Counted from the first letter of the stretch, positions 41,172 to 50,264 are shown. The stretch is 64,000 bases of DNA from Propionivibrio hellwigii (GCF_041770905.1 NZ_JBEUWX010000001.1:1-64000), one strand, 5' to 3'. Notes: generated by a model not told the origin, from the sequence alone. Translations and numbers: made by a program.

Positions 41172-41690
41172 ATGAAACAACTCGTTATTCCTGCGCTGCT
41201 GGCGCTGCTCATTGCTGGTTGCTCATCGACACCTGATGCGGATCAGGCCAATGCGCCGGTCGAAGATGGTCGCGGTAAGGTGGCGACAGTCGAAGCGGGT
41301 AATGTCAATGGCTCCAAACTGCCGCGCGAACTGACCGACCCGAAAAGTATTTTGTCGCGACGCAGCATTTTCTTCGACTATGACAGATTCGATGTCAAGG
41401 ATGAGTACCGTGAATTGGTGACTGCGCATGCTCGCTTCCTGTCCAACAACCGCCAGTTTAAGATGCTCATTCAAGGCAATACCGACGAGCGGGGCAGCCG
41501 TGAATACAATCTGGCGCTCGGTCAGAAGCGTGCCGATGCCGTCAAACGGATGCTGGTGATGCTCGGCGTTCGTGAAGATCAAGTCGAATCGGTCAGCCTG
41601 GGCGAGGAAAAACCGAGAAGTGAAGGGCACGACGAAGCGGCATGGGCAGAAAACCGCCGTAGCGACATGCTTTATAGCGGTGAGTTCTGA
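41172..41690 (+). CDS. pal: Pal, peptidoglycan-associated lipoprotein
   Basis: The 172-residue lipoprotein starts MKQLVIPALLALLIAGCSST (lipobox IAGC, Cys17) and ends in an OmpA-type domain: SIFFDYDRFDVKDEYRELVT, MLIQGNTDERGSREYNLALG, QKRADAVKRML, then AWAENRRSDMLY. The OmpA motif residues that bind diaminopimelate (D, R) are present. The ATG at 41172 follows AAGGGA; the frame is open further upstream but that would bury the signal peptide. It ties the outer membrane to peptidoglycan. Confidence 0.96.
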   Translation: MKQLVIPALLALLIAGCSSTPDADQANAPVEDGRGKVATVEAGNVNGSKLPRELTDPKSILSRRSIFFDYDRFDVKDEYRELVTAHARFLSNNRQFKMLIQGNTDERGSREYNLALGQKRADAVKRMLVMLGVREDQVESVSLGEEKPRSEGHDEAAWAENRRSDMLYSGEF

Positions 41691-41691
41691 G

Positions 41692-42540
41692 ATGCCGATG
41701 CGCCTGCCTCATCCTGATTTGCAGGCAAGACGGCGCATGCGCTCCAGTTTGGCAGGCTGCCTGATGGTGGCCGCCATGCTGGCGCAGCCCGCGTATGCTG
41801 GCCTGTTTGATGATGACGAAGCGCGTCGCCAAGTTAAGGATCTGTCAATTCAGACCAATGAGCGCGTCGAAGTCTTGTCCAAGGCACAGATTGAGCTGGC
41901 CAACCAGATCCAGATGCTGCGCGAAGAAAACGCTGCTTTGCGCGGGGAAATTGAAACGCTGACGTATGAACTGGATGCGACCAAGAAGCGTCAGCAGGAT
42001 TTCTATGTCGATCTGGATGGGCGCCTGCGCAAGTTCGAGGGCACGAGTGACGGCGGCGACGCTGGCGCTGTTCCGGGGGCTCCGGGAGAAGAAGAAATTC
42101 CTCCTGCGCCGCGTGCCGGTACGCCTGCGGGCGGCGAACGAACAAGAGCGCAGTCTGGGGGGGGCGATCCTATAGCCGAGTCGCGCGAATATGAAGCCGC
42201 GCTGAATCATTTCCGTGCCAATAAGGTTAAGGAAGCCGCCAACGCTTTTGAAGCGTTTGGTAAAAAATATCCAGATAGCACCTTAGCGCCGAGCGCGCGT
42301 TACTGGCTCGGCAATGCCTACTACACGCTGCATAATTGCCGGAAAGCGATTGAGGTGCATAAGCAGGTTGCCACGAAATGGCCAAAACATGCAAAGGCAC
42401 CGGATTCATTGCTCGGCGTAGCGACCTGCCAGCAGGAATTGGGTGATACCAAAAGTGCCAGGGCAACGCTTGAAAGCCTCGTTGCCAGATATCCGAGCAG
42501 CGCGGCAGCGGGTACGGCCAGACAAAGCCTGAAAAAATAG
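41692..42540 (+). CDS. cpoB: CpoB (YbgF), coordinator of Tol and cell-wall synthesis
   Basis: The 282-residue periplasmic protein has a signal peptide (MRSSLAGCLMVAAMLAQPAY, then AGLFDDD) and an N-terminal trimeric coiled coil (about 40-115, RVEVLSKAQIELANQIQMLR). A Gly/Pro/Ala linker and C-terminal TPR repeats (YEAALNHFRANKVKEAANAF, PSARYWLGNAYYTLHNCRKA) follow. In E. coli it links PBP1B activity to Tol. The start is one base after the pal stop. Confidence 0.92.
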   Translation: MPMRLPHPDLQARRRMRSSLAGCLMVAAMLAQPAYAGLFDDDEARRQVKDLSIQTNERVEVLSKAQIELANQIQMLREENAALRGEIETLTYELDATKKRQQDFYVDLDGRLRKFEGTSDGGDAGAVPGAPGEEEIPPAPRAGTPAGGERTRAQSGGGDPIAESREYEAALNHFRANKVKEAANAFEAFGKKYPDSTLAPSARYWLGNAYYTLHNCRKAIEVHKQVATKWPKHAKAPDSLLGVATCQQELGDTKSARATLESLVARYPSSAAAGTARQSLKK

Positions 42541-42554
42541 CCTGGTGCTTTGTA

Positions 42555-43211
42555 GTGCGGCACAACAAGGCGTTGACGCTGAGGATCAGCGAGATCTTCT
42601 ATTCTCTGCAAGGGGAAACGACGCGTGTCGGGTTGCCGACAGTTTTTGTGCGTCTGACCGGTTGCCCGCTGCGCTGTTCTTGGTGTGATACCACGTACGC
42701 ATTTACTGGCGGCAGAACACTCTCGTTGGAAGAAATTCTGGCACAAGTTGCCGCTTATACACCGCGCTACGTGTGCGTGACGGGCGGCGAACCCCTGGCA
42801 CAAAAGAATTGCCTGAAGCTTCTCACCGCTTTGTGCGATGCCGGTTACGATGTTTCATTAGAAACTTCCGGGGCGTTGCCTGTGGGTGAAGTTGATGCGC
42901 GCGTTTCCCGCATCGTCGATCTTAAGCCGCCTTCTTCCGGAGAAAGCACAAAAAATTATTGGGAAAATTTGCGCCTGCTCAGGCAGGACGATGAGCTTAA
43001 ATTTGTCATTGCCGATCGGGCAGATTACGACTGGATGCGCCGTATCATCGTTGAACACCAGCTTGCCGGCTGTTGCCCCATCCTGCTTTCTCCGGTACAG
43101 AATATGCTGTCACCACAAACCCTGGCAGAGTGGATTCTTGCCGACCGGCTACCCGTGCGTTTGCAGGTTCAGCTTCATCGCCTGCTGTGGGGTGAGGCGC
43201 CGGGTAAGTAA
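42555..43211 (+). CDS. queE: QueE, 7-carboxy-7-deazaguanine synthase
   Basis: The 218-residue radical SAM enzyme makes the deazapurine core of queuosine. It has the QueE-type Cys cluster CPLRCSWCDT (Cx3Cx2C), the preceding YSLQGETTRVGLPTVFVRLT, TGGEPLAQ, and LETSGALPV. The gene starts with GTG at 42555, fourteen bases after cpoB; no ATG is available before the conserved region. It precedes queC, the next enzyme in the pathway. Confidence 0.93.
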   Translation: MRHNKALTLRISEIFYSLQGETTRVGLPTVFVRLTGCPLRCSWCDTTYAFTGGRTLSLEEILAQVAAYTPRYVCVTGGEPLAQKNCLKLLTALCDAGYDVSLETSGALPVGEVDARVSRIVDLKPPSSGESTKNYWENLRLLRQDDELKFVIADRADYDWMRRIIVEHQLAGCCPILLSPVQNMLSPQTLAEWILADRLPVRLQVQLHRLLWGEAPGK

Positions 43212-43277
43212 GAAAATCGCCTGACTCATCACCATACATCGTTACACTTCCCAACCCATTGTCTATTACCAAAACCC

Positions 43278-43967
43278 ATGAATCCATCCATTTCGCCGCC
43301 GGCCGTCATCTTGCTTTCCGGCGGCCTTGATTCCGCGACGTCTCTGGCCATTGCCCGAAATCAAGGCTACGACTGTTATTGCCTGTCGCTTGATTATGGT
43401 CAGCGGCATCGCGCTGAACTGGAAGCTGCCGGGCGGGTAGCCAAGTATTTTGGCGCACGCGAGCATCGTACCTTGCGGCTCGATCTGGCCAGTTTTGGTG
43501 GGTCAGCGCTGACCGACGATGCTATTGCCGTGCCGACGGATGGCGTGCAAGCCGGTATCCCGGTGACTTACGTACCCGCGCGCAACACCATCATGCTCTC
43601 GCTGGCGCTGGCCTGGGCCGAAGTGTTGGGTAGCCGGGATATTTTCATTGGGGTCAATGCCGTTGATTATTCCGGCTATCCTGATTGTCGGCCAGAGTTT
43701 GTCGAAGCGTTTGAACGCATGGCCAATCTGGCGACCAAGGCCGCCATTGAAGGCGCCAAATTGCATATTCATGCGCCGCTGGTCAATCTTTCAAAGGCGG
43801 AAATTATTCGCCGTGGCATCGATCTTGGCGTCGATTATGCGTTGACGGTTTCCTGCTACCAGGCCGATGACGCTGGTCGTGCCTGTGGCCGCTGTGATGC
43901 CTGCTGTTTGCGTCATGAGGGTTTTATCGCGGCAGGCGTGGCTGATCCGACAGTCTATCGGGTCTGA
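43278..43967 (+). CDS. queC: QueC, 7-cyano-7-deazaguanine synthase
   Basis: The 229-residue ATP-dependent enzyme converts 7-carboxy-7-deazaguanine to preQ0. It has the PP-loop VILLSGGLDSATSLAIARNQ, the family motifs LDYGQRHRAELEAA, VPARNTIMLSLALAWAEV, VDYSGYPDCRPEF, and the zinc-binding CGRCDACCLR near the C-terminus. It follows queE by 66 bases. The two genes serve queuosine (tRNA) synthesis and sit just before tRNA genes. Confidence 0.95.
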   Translation: MNPSISPPAVILLSGGLDSATSLAIARNQGYDCYCLSLDYGQRHRAELEAAGRVAKYFGAREHRTLRLDLASFGGSALTDDAIAVPTDGVQAGIPVTYVPARNTIMLSLALAWAEVLGSRDIFIGVNAVDYSGYPDCRPEFVEAFERMANLATKAAIEGAKLHIHAPLVNLSKAEIIRRGIDLGVDYALTVSCYQADDAGRACGRCDACCLRHEGFIAAGVADPTVYRV

Positions 43968-44070
43968 CGAATCTCTCGGTACAGACCTGTGCCAAAGTGG
44001 AAAAAGCATGCCGTTTACCGTGAGTACGCTGGCGAAGTGCTTGGCAGCCGGTACCAATGGCGGCTATCCG

Positions 44071-44099
44071 TTGACAGAGATAGGCGGAGTCTCTACAAT
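44071..44099 (+). promoter_or_regulatory. Near-consensus sigma-70 promoter of the tRNA-Lys genes
   Basis: TTGACA (44071-44076), a 17-base spacer and TACAAT (44094-44099), 15 bases before the first tRNA gene. The -35 is perfect and the -10 has five of six consensus bases, as expected for a stable RNA promoter. Confidence 0.85.
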
Positions 44100-44114
44100 T
44101 CCACGCTTGTTTTT

Positions 44115-44190
44115 GGGTCGGTAGCTCAGGTGGTAGAGCAGCGGACTTTTAATCCGTTGGTCGGGAGTTCGAATCTCCCCCGACCTACCA
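44115..44190 (+). tRNA. tRNA-Lys (anticodon TTT)
   Basis: This 76-base tRNA has acceptor arm GGGTCGG/CCGACCT (first pair G-U), D-arm GCTCAGGTGGTAGAGC, anticodon stem CGGAC/GTTGG region with TTT, T-arm GGGAGTTCGAATCTCCC, and encoded CCA. It reads AAA/AAG codons. The gene directly follows the promoter at 44071. Confidence 0.95.
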
Positions 44191-44247
44191 TTAGCCGTCT
44201 TTGCGATCCTTCTAAGGATTCTGTCGGTGTAAAATGGCGCAAACAGT

Positions 44248-44323
44248 GGGGCGTTAGCTCAGTTGGTAGAGCAGCGGACTCTTAATCCGTTTGTCATAGG
44301 TTCGATCCCTATACGCCCTACCA
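44248..44323 (+). tRNA. tRNA-Lys (anticodon CTT)
   Basis: This 76-base tRNA has acceptor GGGGCGT/ACGCCCT, D-arm GCTCAGTTGGTAGAGC, anticodon CTT, T-arm ATAGGTTCGATCCCTAT, and encoded CCA. It reads AAG. It shares D-arm and anticodon-stem sequence with the TTT tRNA 57 bases upstream and is probably in the same transcript. Confidence 0.95.
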
Positions 44324-44362
44324 GAATTTTTTGTAAAGAATACATAGTTGATTCATTGATCA

Positions 44363-44385
44363 AAGCTCGCTCCGGCGAGCTTTTT
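44363..44385 (+). terminator. Intrinsic terminator of the tRNA-Lys transcript
   Basis: The stem AAGCTCGC (44363-44370) pairs perfectly with GCGAGCTT (44375-44382) around TCCG, running into TTTTT (44381-44385). It lies 40 bases after the second tRNA. Confidence 0.85.
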
Positions 44386-44438
44386 CTTGGGCAGAACCTT
44401 TTTGCCTGACAAAGTGGTCCCGGTCAATCAGGTAAAAA

Positions 44439-45191
44439 TCAGGGGCAAGCGATGTCGTCGCGCACCGTGTAGAACGTCCAACCATCGACGTGTGCCTGGA
44501 TGGTTGAGACGCCATATACCGGATCAAGTATTTCTGGCGTCAGGACGCGTGCTGGCGTGTCGCTGGCAACGAGCTTACCGCCAGCGAACAGGGCGAGGCG
44601 ATCACAATAACGGCTGGCCAGATGTAAATCATGCAGGACGATGAGCACAGTCTGCGTTCTTGCATATTCGCGCAACAGGCGCAAAACCAGGTGTTGATGC
44701 GGCATATCCAGATGTGCGGCCGGTTCATCGGCAAAAACGATGCGCGGCCGGTGCGCCAAGGCACGGGCGATGGCGACACGTGCCTGTTCGCCGCCGGAAA
44801 GCGTCGTGAAACGCCGTTCGAGCAGGTGGCCGATCTGGCAATGCTCGATCAAATCGCCAGGAATTTGGGCAACGCGCAGATGCAGCATTTCGGCCACGCT
44901 CAGGTTCCAGTAACTGAGGATCTGTTGCGGCACATAGCCGATGTGGGCGGCCAGCGCGTGTGCCGGCCAGGAGGACAGCGGATGCCCGCCTAAAACGACC
45001 TCACCGGAGGTCGTCTTGAGCAGCCCGATGGCCGTGCGCACCAGGCTTGATTTGCCGGCCCCGTTGGGGCCGATGATGCCGTACAGTCCCTGCCCGGGAA
45101 TATCCAGATCAATACCGTCGAGCAGCAGTTTTTTCCGCTCTGTGCGTACCGACACATTGCGGAAAACCAGCATGGGCGATGAGGTACTCAT
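44439..45191 (-). CDS. BtuD/FecE-type ABC transporter ATPase
   Basis: From the ATG at 45191 (MSTSSPMLVFRNVSVRTERK) the protein has 250 residues: Walker A IGPNGAGKSS, Q-loop VPQQ, ABC signature LSGGEQARVAIARALAHRPR, Walker B IVFADEPAAHLD, and switch HDLHLASRYCD. It powers uptake of corrinoids or ferric chelates through the FecCD-type permease next to it, with which it shares an ATGA overlap. It is the last gene of a seven-gene operon that includes a CbiZ homolog, which favours a corrinoid substrate. Confidence 0.88.
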   Translation of the reverse strand: MSTSSPMLVFRNVSVRTERKKLLLDGIDLDIPGQGLYGIIGPNGAGKSSLVRTAIGLLKTTSGEVVLGGHPLSSWPAHALAAHIGYVPQQILSYWNLSVAEMLHLRVAQIPGDLIEHCQIGHLLERRFTTLSGGEQARVAIARALAHRPRIVFADEPAAHLDMPHQHLVLRLLREYARTQTVLIVLHDLHLASRYCDRLALFAGGKLVASDTPARVLTPEILDPVYGVSTIQAHVDGWTFYTVRDDIACP

Positions 45192-46186
45192 GATTTTTGT
45201 CTCAGCAGCAGGAACAGGAAGAATGGGCCGCCGATCAGCGAAGTCATCAGACCGACCGGAATTTCGCTGGGTGGGATGGCGCTGCGCGCGACGGTATCGA
45301 CGAGCACCAGCAGAATGCCGCCGCCCAGTGCGACAGCCGGCGCCAGGCGGGTGTGCAGCGGGCCGACCCACCAGCGCAGTACATGCGGCGCAATCAAGCC
45401 GACGAAGCCAATCAAGCCACCGAAAGCCACCGCCAGCGCCGTAGCCAGCGCCGCCAGCGCGATCGCCTGCATCGAAAAACGACGCACGCGCACGCCCATG
45501 CTGTGCGCCGTTTCCTCGCCCAGTCCAAGCGCATCCAGACCGGGCGCCAGTCGTATCGCCGCGGCGAGCGCCGCCAGCGTCCCCAGAAACAGCAGCGCCC
45601 ATTCCTCCCAGGCGGGTGACTGGATGCCGCCCAGTTGCCAGGAAATCACCGCGCGCAGGTTGCTCGACTCGTCGCCGAAGACCATCAGGATCAGGCTGCG
45701 CAGCGCCGACAAGATTGCCGCCAGCGCCACGCCGGCAAGCAGCAGGCGCCCGGTCTGCGCACTATGACCGCCACCGCCGCCGAGGAGCAACACCAACAGG
45801 CTGCTGCCCCAGGCGCCGAGGAAAGCCATCAGCGGCAAGCCCACGCCACGCGGCAGCAGTTCCGGCAGCAGCAGCGCACAGGCGGCGCCTAGGCTGGCGC
45901 CGGCGGCGCTGCCCAGCAGATACGGTTCGGCCAGCGGGTTGCGGAAAACGCCCTGGAAAATCAGGCCGGAGAGGCCGAGGCAGGCGCCGACGACGAATGC
46001 CGTGGCAACGCGCGGTGCGCGCCAGACGAAGACCAGCGCGGCCTGTTGGCTACCGTCGAACCACTGCGTCGGCCAGACGGTATCGGCGCCAAAGATCAGT
46101 CCGGCGAGAATCGCCAGGCACAGCGCGCCTGTCAACGCGATGAACGGCCATGCGCGCGAATGTGAGGAAGATGGATGACTATGCAT
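45188..46186 (-). CDS. BtuC/FecCD-type ABC transporter permease
   Basis: The 332-residue protein has about ten membrane helices and the FecCD signatures VGACLGLSGLIFQGVFRNPL, AEPYLLGSAAGASLGAACAL, and GFVGLIAPHVLRWWVGPLHT. The ATG at 46186 (MHSHPSSSHSRAWPFIAL) overlaps the stop of the binding-protein gene by eight bases. The homodimer forms the channel for substrate passed on by the periplasmic binding protein. BtuC is the closest functional model, given the CbiZ gene in the operon. Confidence 0.88.
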   Translation of the reverse strand: MHSHPSSSHSRAWPFIALTGALCLAILAGLIFGADTVWPTQWFDGSQQAALVFVWRAPRVATAFVVGACLGLSGLIFQGVFRNPLAEPYLLGSAAGASLGAACALLLPELLPRGVGLPLMAFLGAWGSSLLVLLLGGGGGHSAQTGRLLLAGVALAAILSALRSLILMVFGDESSNLRAVISWQLGGIQSPAWEEWALLFLGTLAALAAAIRLAPGLDALGLGEETAHSMGVRVRRFSMQAIALAALATALAVAFGGLIGFVGLIAPHVLRWWVGPLHTRLAPAVALGGGILLVLVDTVARSAIPPSEIPVGLMTSLIGGPFFLFLLLRQKS

Positions 46187-47183
46187 TGAAGCGCTCCGGA
46201 TGGATGGCACGTGCGTAATCGGCAACGGCTTCGATCTGGCGCGGGCCGGGAATCAGCTTGTGGTTGCGTTGCAGGACGACGATGCGCCCTTCGCGCGCGG
46301 CGCGTAACGCCGACCAGCCCGGACGCCGCACAATCTGGCGGACCGCCTCCGGCGCGGCGCTGACATCCGGAATCCGTTGCAGGGAAATGATTACGTCCGG
46401 GTCGCGCAGAAAGATCGCTTCGCCGCTAACCTGCTGCGAACCGACCAGGTCGCCAAATACGTTCTCGCCACCCGCCCAGGCCAGCGCATCGTTGGCGTAG
46501 TGCCCTTGCCCGACGGTCTGGAAGCCGGCGTTGCCGGCGGCGCTGGTTTCTAAAAACACGCGGCGACGCGGCGCGCCGTGCAAACGATCGCCAATACGGT
46601 CGAGCTGCGCCCGCATCTGGCCGAGCACGGCCTCGGCCTGCGCCTCGTGCCCGGTCGCCCAGCCGACCAAGCGGATATTGCGCAGGATGGCGGGCAGGTC
46701 GGGGTGTTGCAGCACCAGTACCGGCACGCCGATGCGGCCGAAGGGGGCGATCAGCGCCAGGGCGCTGTGCTGCGCCGGGGTGACGACGATGAGGTCGGGC
46801 TGGTGTGCGGCGACGGCCTCGGCGGAAAAGCCCAGCGATCTACCGACCGAAGGTTTTGCCAGCGCGGCGGCCGGCCAGCCGACCAGGCCGCCGACGGCGG
46901 CGACGCGTGCTTCCAGCCCAAGCGCGAAGACGATTTCGACATTGCTCGGGAAAATGACGACGATGCGCTGCGGCGGGCGGGCAATGCTCAACGTCCGACC
47001 CAGCGTATCGACGACCCGGCGCGGAAAGGCGGCGGAGGTCTGACAAAGCGCGGGGCCGTCCGGAGCCGAGAATGCCGGCATCCCCGGCGTTCCCGCAGAC
47101 AGCGCCCCTGCCGGCAGCGCGCCCGCGCCCGCCAGCGCCAACAGGCGCCTGAGCAGCGCCCGCCTTGACAGCGATTTCACCAT
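46179..47183 (-). CDS. BtuF/FecB-type periplasmic binding protein with Tat-like signal
   Basis: The 334-residue protein begins MVKSLSRRALLRRLLALAGA, an SRRALLR twin-arginine-like motif followed by a hydrophobic stretch and Ala-rich cleavage region. The mature part is a Peripla_BP_2 domain: RRVVDTLGRTLSIARPPQRI, then VAAHQPDLIVVTPAQHSALA and GWSALRAAREGRIVVLQRN. It would capture corrinoids (or chelates) entering through the TonB receptor and feed the permease. A GTG at 47201 is an alternative start, just touching the receptor stop. If Tat-exported, it may fold in the cytoplasm first. Confidence 0.82.
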   Translation of the reverse strand: MVKSLSRRALLRRLLALAGAGALPAGALSAGTPGMPAFSAPDGPALCQTSAAFPRRVVDTLGRTLSIARPPQRIVVIFPSNVEIVFALGLEARVAAVGGLVGWPAAALAKPSVGRSLGFSAEAVAAHQPDLIVVTPAQHSALALIAPFGRIGVPVLVLQHPDLPAILRNIRLVGWATGHEAQAEAVLGQMRAQLDRIGDRLHGAPRRRVFLETSAAGNAGFQTVGQGHYANDALAWAGGENVFGDLVGSQQVSGEAIFLRDPDVIISLQRIPDVSAAPEAVRQIVRRPGWSALRAAREGRIVVLQRNHKLIPGPRQIEAVADYARAIHPERFNA

Positions 47184-47201
47184 CGTGTCGTCGTCGCCCA
47201 C

Positions 47202-49364
47202 TCAGAACTCCTGACGCACGCGGGCGAAGAAATTGCGCGGCGCACCGGCATTGCCGGCTTCCTGCGAAGACATATCGTCGTTGATGTAATAGACATTACC
47301 CAGGTTATTGACGCCGGCCTGTATCGTCAGCTTCGGTGTCACACGGTAGCTGATGGACGTGTTGACCAGCGTATAGGCGGGCAGTTTTTGCGGGTGGGCA
47401 ACGTTGTCGCGCAGATAGCGCGTGCCGACGTAGCTGGCCGAAGCGTTCCACAACCAGGGCCCACGCTCGAACGTCACGCCGAGGCCGGCGATGTGCCGCG
47501 CCGACATGCGCACGCGCTTGCCGCCGAAGTTCTGTGTCGGCACGCCGGCATTGCTGTAGGTCTGGAAGTCACGCAGGCGCGCATTCTGCCAGGTGTAATG
47601 CGCGTAACCGCTCCATTCGCGGGCCAGCCGCCAGTGCAGAAGCGATTCGACCCCTTCGGTACGCGAAGTGGCGTTGCTGAAAATGAAGCTGTCCGGACCG
47701 TTGCGGAATGAACGCTGTCCGTCGATTTTGTCCGCACGGAAAAGACTGAGCTGGTAAAACCAGCGTTCATTATCCAGTTGCCCTTTGACGCCGAACTCAA
47801 TGCTGCGGGTTCGCTCCGGGCGCAGAATCGACGGCACGACGACGCCGTTGCGCGTATTCAGCGCTACGGCCTGCGGGCGAAAGCCTTCGGACCAGTTGGC
47901 GAACAGCGAATGCGCACTGTCGTCGCGGCGGGCATACACCCAGTCGGCGCCAAAACGCGGGCTCAGACGCGACGCACTCTGGGTTGACTGCACCGGCGTA
48001 TTGGAGCGCTTCAGATGCTGTTTAAAGCTGTCGTGCCGCAGGCCAGCAACGAATCCGAAATCACCGATTTCGAGGCGATCCTGCACGTAGAGACTGCGCA
48101 CCGTCTGGTCAAAGCGCGAGTAGGTCGCCTTGCCGCGAATGCCGCGTGGGTCATTTCTCACATTGCTCACCGGCGTGTTGTAATGGGGGCCGCGATACGT
48201 CGGCGCGTTGGTGTATGACGGCGATTCCTGATTCTGCCAGTCGTCTTCAAAACTGGCACCCGCCTGAAACGTGTTGTTCCAGCCCTTGCCGGCGTGGCGA
48301 TGGATTAGCGCCAGGTCGTGGAAAACGCCGCGGTCGCGCGTATCGGTTTGCGAAAACCCCTTGCTGACGGCGGCCGGTCCCGGCACGATGGTCACGCCGC
48401 CCTGAAACTGGCGGTTATACGCGGCGAAGCTGCTCAGATGCTTTAGCGACCAGCCATTGGTCAGGCGCACGTTGTTTTTCCAGGATATCGACTGATAATT
48501 GCCCTCGATCGCGACGCCGGGGATCGCATAATTGTCGCGCTGCGTGATGCCATACATCGGCCGGCCGTTTTGCAGGGGAACGATCGAACCGCGCTTGGCC
48601 TTGACGCGCGTTGCCAGGTACTGCAGGCCGGTTGTCCAGTTTGAAGTCATTGCATGATCGATGCCGAACACCCCGCTGGGCTGATCGCGATCGGTGCCGT
48701 TCTGGAAACCGTCGCTGTGGCTGTATGCCAAGCCGACGAAAAAATTGCCGCGGTCGTAGTCGAAGCGTTGCCGGTAAGCGCCGCCGATCCGGCCGAAACT
48801 GCCGGCGGTCAGGCTGGCGCTCCCGCCTTCTTTTTCCGGCTTCATGAAAAACTGGGCGACGCCGCCGATTGCGTTTTTGCCGTAGAGCGCCGAGGCCGGC
48901 CCCTTGATAAATTCGACGCGCTCGACGAGATCCGGCGCAATCAGCGTGACATCGGCATTGCCCTGCAAAACGCGCAGCGGTACGCCATCGATCAGCACCA
49001 GCACGTCCTGGGTATCGCGCAGCCCGCGCGTTTCAAAGCGCGAATAGTAATTGCCCTGCGTCCCATGCTGCAGGCCGGGTACGCTGCGCAGGCTGTCTTC
49101 CAGCGTGATGGCGCCGGCCGCATCCAGCTCGCGGCGCTCGACGGTGGCGGCCGAAAACGGTAGCCGCAAGGGATCTTCGTCGAGCCGCGTCGCGGTCGAG
49201 ATGATGCGCTTGCCGGTCACGGCGACCGGCCTCAAGGCCGTTTCTTCCACCGCCATAGCGTGCGTGGCGGCCAGCAGCGCCAACGGAATTGCCGATAATG
49301 CCGGCAGGGCGCGCGGGCAGCGTAGCGGCGGGTGAAGAGAAAATAGAAAACGGTTCAAAGGCAT
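47202..49364 (-). CDS. TonB-dependent outer-membrane receptor of the cbiZ operon
   Basis: The 720-residue protein has a signal peptide ending near ATHAMAVEE, a Ton-box-like LRPVAVTGKR, and a plug domain (about 45-160, VPGLQHGTQGNYYSRFETRG, VERVEFIKGPASALYGKNAI). A 22-strand barrel ends in aromatic FARVRQEF. The class is certain; the substrate is not. Its position directly upstream of BtuFCD-type genes and downstream of CbiZ, nitrilase and methyltransferase genes makes a corrinoid ligand the best guess. It follows the methyltransferase gene by 21 bases with AGGGAG as ribosome site. Confidence 0.85.
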   Translation of the reverse strand: MPLNRFLFSLHPPLRCPRALPALSAIPLALLAATHAMAVEETALRPVAVTGKRIISTATRLDEDPLRLPFSAATVERRELDAAGAITLEDSLRSVPGLQHGTQGNYYSRFETRGLRDTQDVLVLIDGVPLRVLQGNADVTLIAPDLVERVEFIKGPASALYGKNAIGGVAQFFMKPEKEGGSASLTAGSFGRIGGAYRQRFDYDRGNFFVGLAYSHSDGFQNGTDRDQPSGVFGIDHAMTSNWTTGLQYLATRVKAKRGSIVPLQNGRPMYGITQRDNYAIPGVAIEGNYQSISWKNNVRLTNGWSLKHLSSFAAYNRQFQGGVTIVPGPAAVSKGFSQTDTRDRGVFHDLALIHRHAGKGWNNTFQAGASFEDDWQNQESPSYTNAPTYRGPHYNTPVSNVRNDPRGIRGKATYSRFDQTVRSLYVQDRLEIGDFGFVAGLRHDSFKQHLKRSNTPVQSTQSASRLSPRFGADWVYARRDDSAHSLFANWSEGFRPQAVALNTRNGVVVPSILRPERTRSIEFGVKGQLDNERWFYQLSLFRADKIDGQRSFRNGPDSFIFSNATSRTEGVESLLHWRLAREWSGYAHYTWQNARLRDFQTYSNAGVPTQNFGGKRVRMSARHIAGLGVTFERGPWLWNASASYVGTRYLRDNVAHPQKLPAYTLVNTSISYRVTPKLTIQAGVNNLGNVYYINDDMSSQEAGNAGAPRNFFARVRQEF

Positions 49365-49385
49365 GATGAAAATCTCCCTGAAGGG

Positions 49386-50264
49386 TTATGAAAAAAACCA
49401 GCGAACGACCGCGCTGCGCTTGGCGCAGGCCGCCAGCCAGCCATTCCCGCCATTTTGGCAATTTCTGGCGGCAAACCTGGTGGCATTTCCGGCAAAATCT
49501 CCGGCAGCTTGCAGCGCGTGGTCGAGATAAGCCCGCAGCGCGCGGCCCTGCGTGCTGTCGGCGGAACAATCGAGACGTTCGAGAAAATGCCGTGCGGCCT
49601 CCTGCCGGGTGGCGAAATTGAAACGGCATTGCCAGTCGATATAGTCGATTTGCGCCGGCTGGCGCGATTGCCCCAGCTGTTCGAGCGTTCGCTCGACCGC
49701 TGGCTGCCGGTTCACGGCGTTGTCACTATAAAAATCAGCAGGTAAAAAACCAGCCAGGCAGAACGAAGCCGGCGCGGCCTGCGCCGGGACGATCCAGACC
49801 ATCTCACGCCGTGCGCGCGGTGCCAGCGCATCGAACAACGCATCGGCAGCGTGGTGGCTATCACCGATGTTGAAGGCGAACACGGCATCGGCATGGACTG
49901 ACTTCGGCAAATCCTGCCAGCGCGCGGCGATATGTTCGAGACGGATGCCACGCGCCGCCAATGCGGGCGCTTGCGCGGCCAGCGCCTCACCCATCGCCGG
50001 ATTCGGCTCGACGGCGCACCAGCGCGCGCCGTCGGCCAGGCAATGGCGCGTCACGCTGCCGCCGCCAGCGCCGATGTCGAGCACGTCGACGTAATTCTTG
50101 CCGACGGCCGGCGCCAGGCGTACGGCATAGTCGGACTGCGCCATCATGCGCAGGTAGAGGCGCGCGTGCGCGCTAACGTCACCGGCCTTGCGCGCGGCGG
50201 GCGAATCCCAGCGCCAGCCGCTTGGCGCGGGCGCGGTCATTGTGCTGTCCGGCGCCTGCGTCAT
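49386..50264 (-). CDS. SAM-dependent methyltransferase of the cbiZ operon
   Basis: The 292-residue protein is a class I methyltransferase with motif I VDVLDIGAGGGSVTRHCLAD (residues about 59-78), motif II WCAVEPNPAMGEAL, and the strand-4 motif ADAVFAFNIGDSHHAADALF. No signal peptide is visible, so it acts in the cytoplasm. The C-terminal third (FFNFATRQEAARHF-like region) should bind the substrate. I know no named family. It overlaps the nitrilase gene by four bases and precedes the TonB receptor gene. Confidence 0.65.
   Translation of the reverse strand: MTQAPDSTMTAPAPSGWRWDSPAARKAGDVSAHARLYLRMMAQSDYAVRLAPAVGKNYVDVLDIGAGGGSVTRHCLADGARWCAVEPNPAMGEALAAQAPALAARGIRLEHIAARWQDLPKSVHADAVFAFNIGDSHHAADALFDALAPRARREMVWIVPAQAAPASFCLAGFLPADFYSDNAVNRQPAVERTLEQLGQSRQPAQIDYIDWQCRFNFATRQEAARHFLERLDCSADSTQGRALRAYLDHALQAAGDFAGNATRFAARNCQNGGNGWLAACAKRSAVVRWFFS

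Noticed and set aside
44199..44235. Separate promoter for the second tRNA-Lys
   Set aside because: A TAAAAT is present, but the nearest TTGCGA lies 23 bases away, too far; cotranscription from 44071 is simpler.
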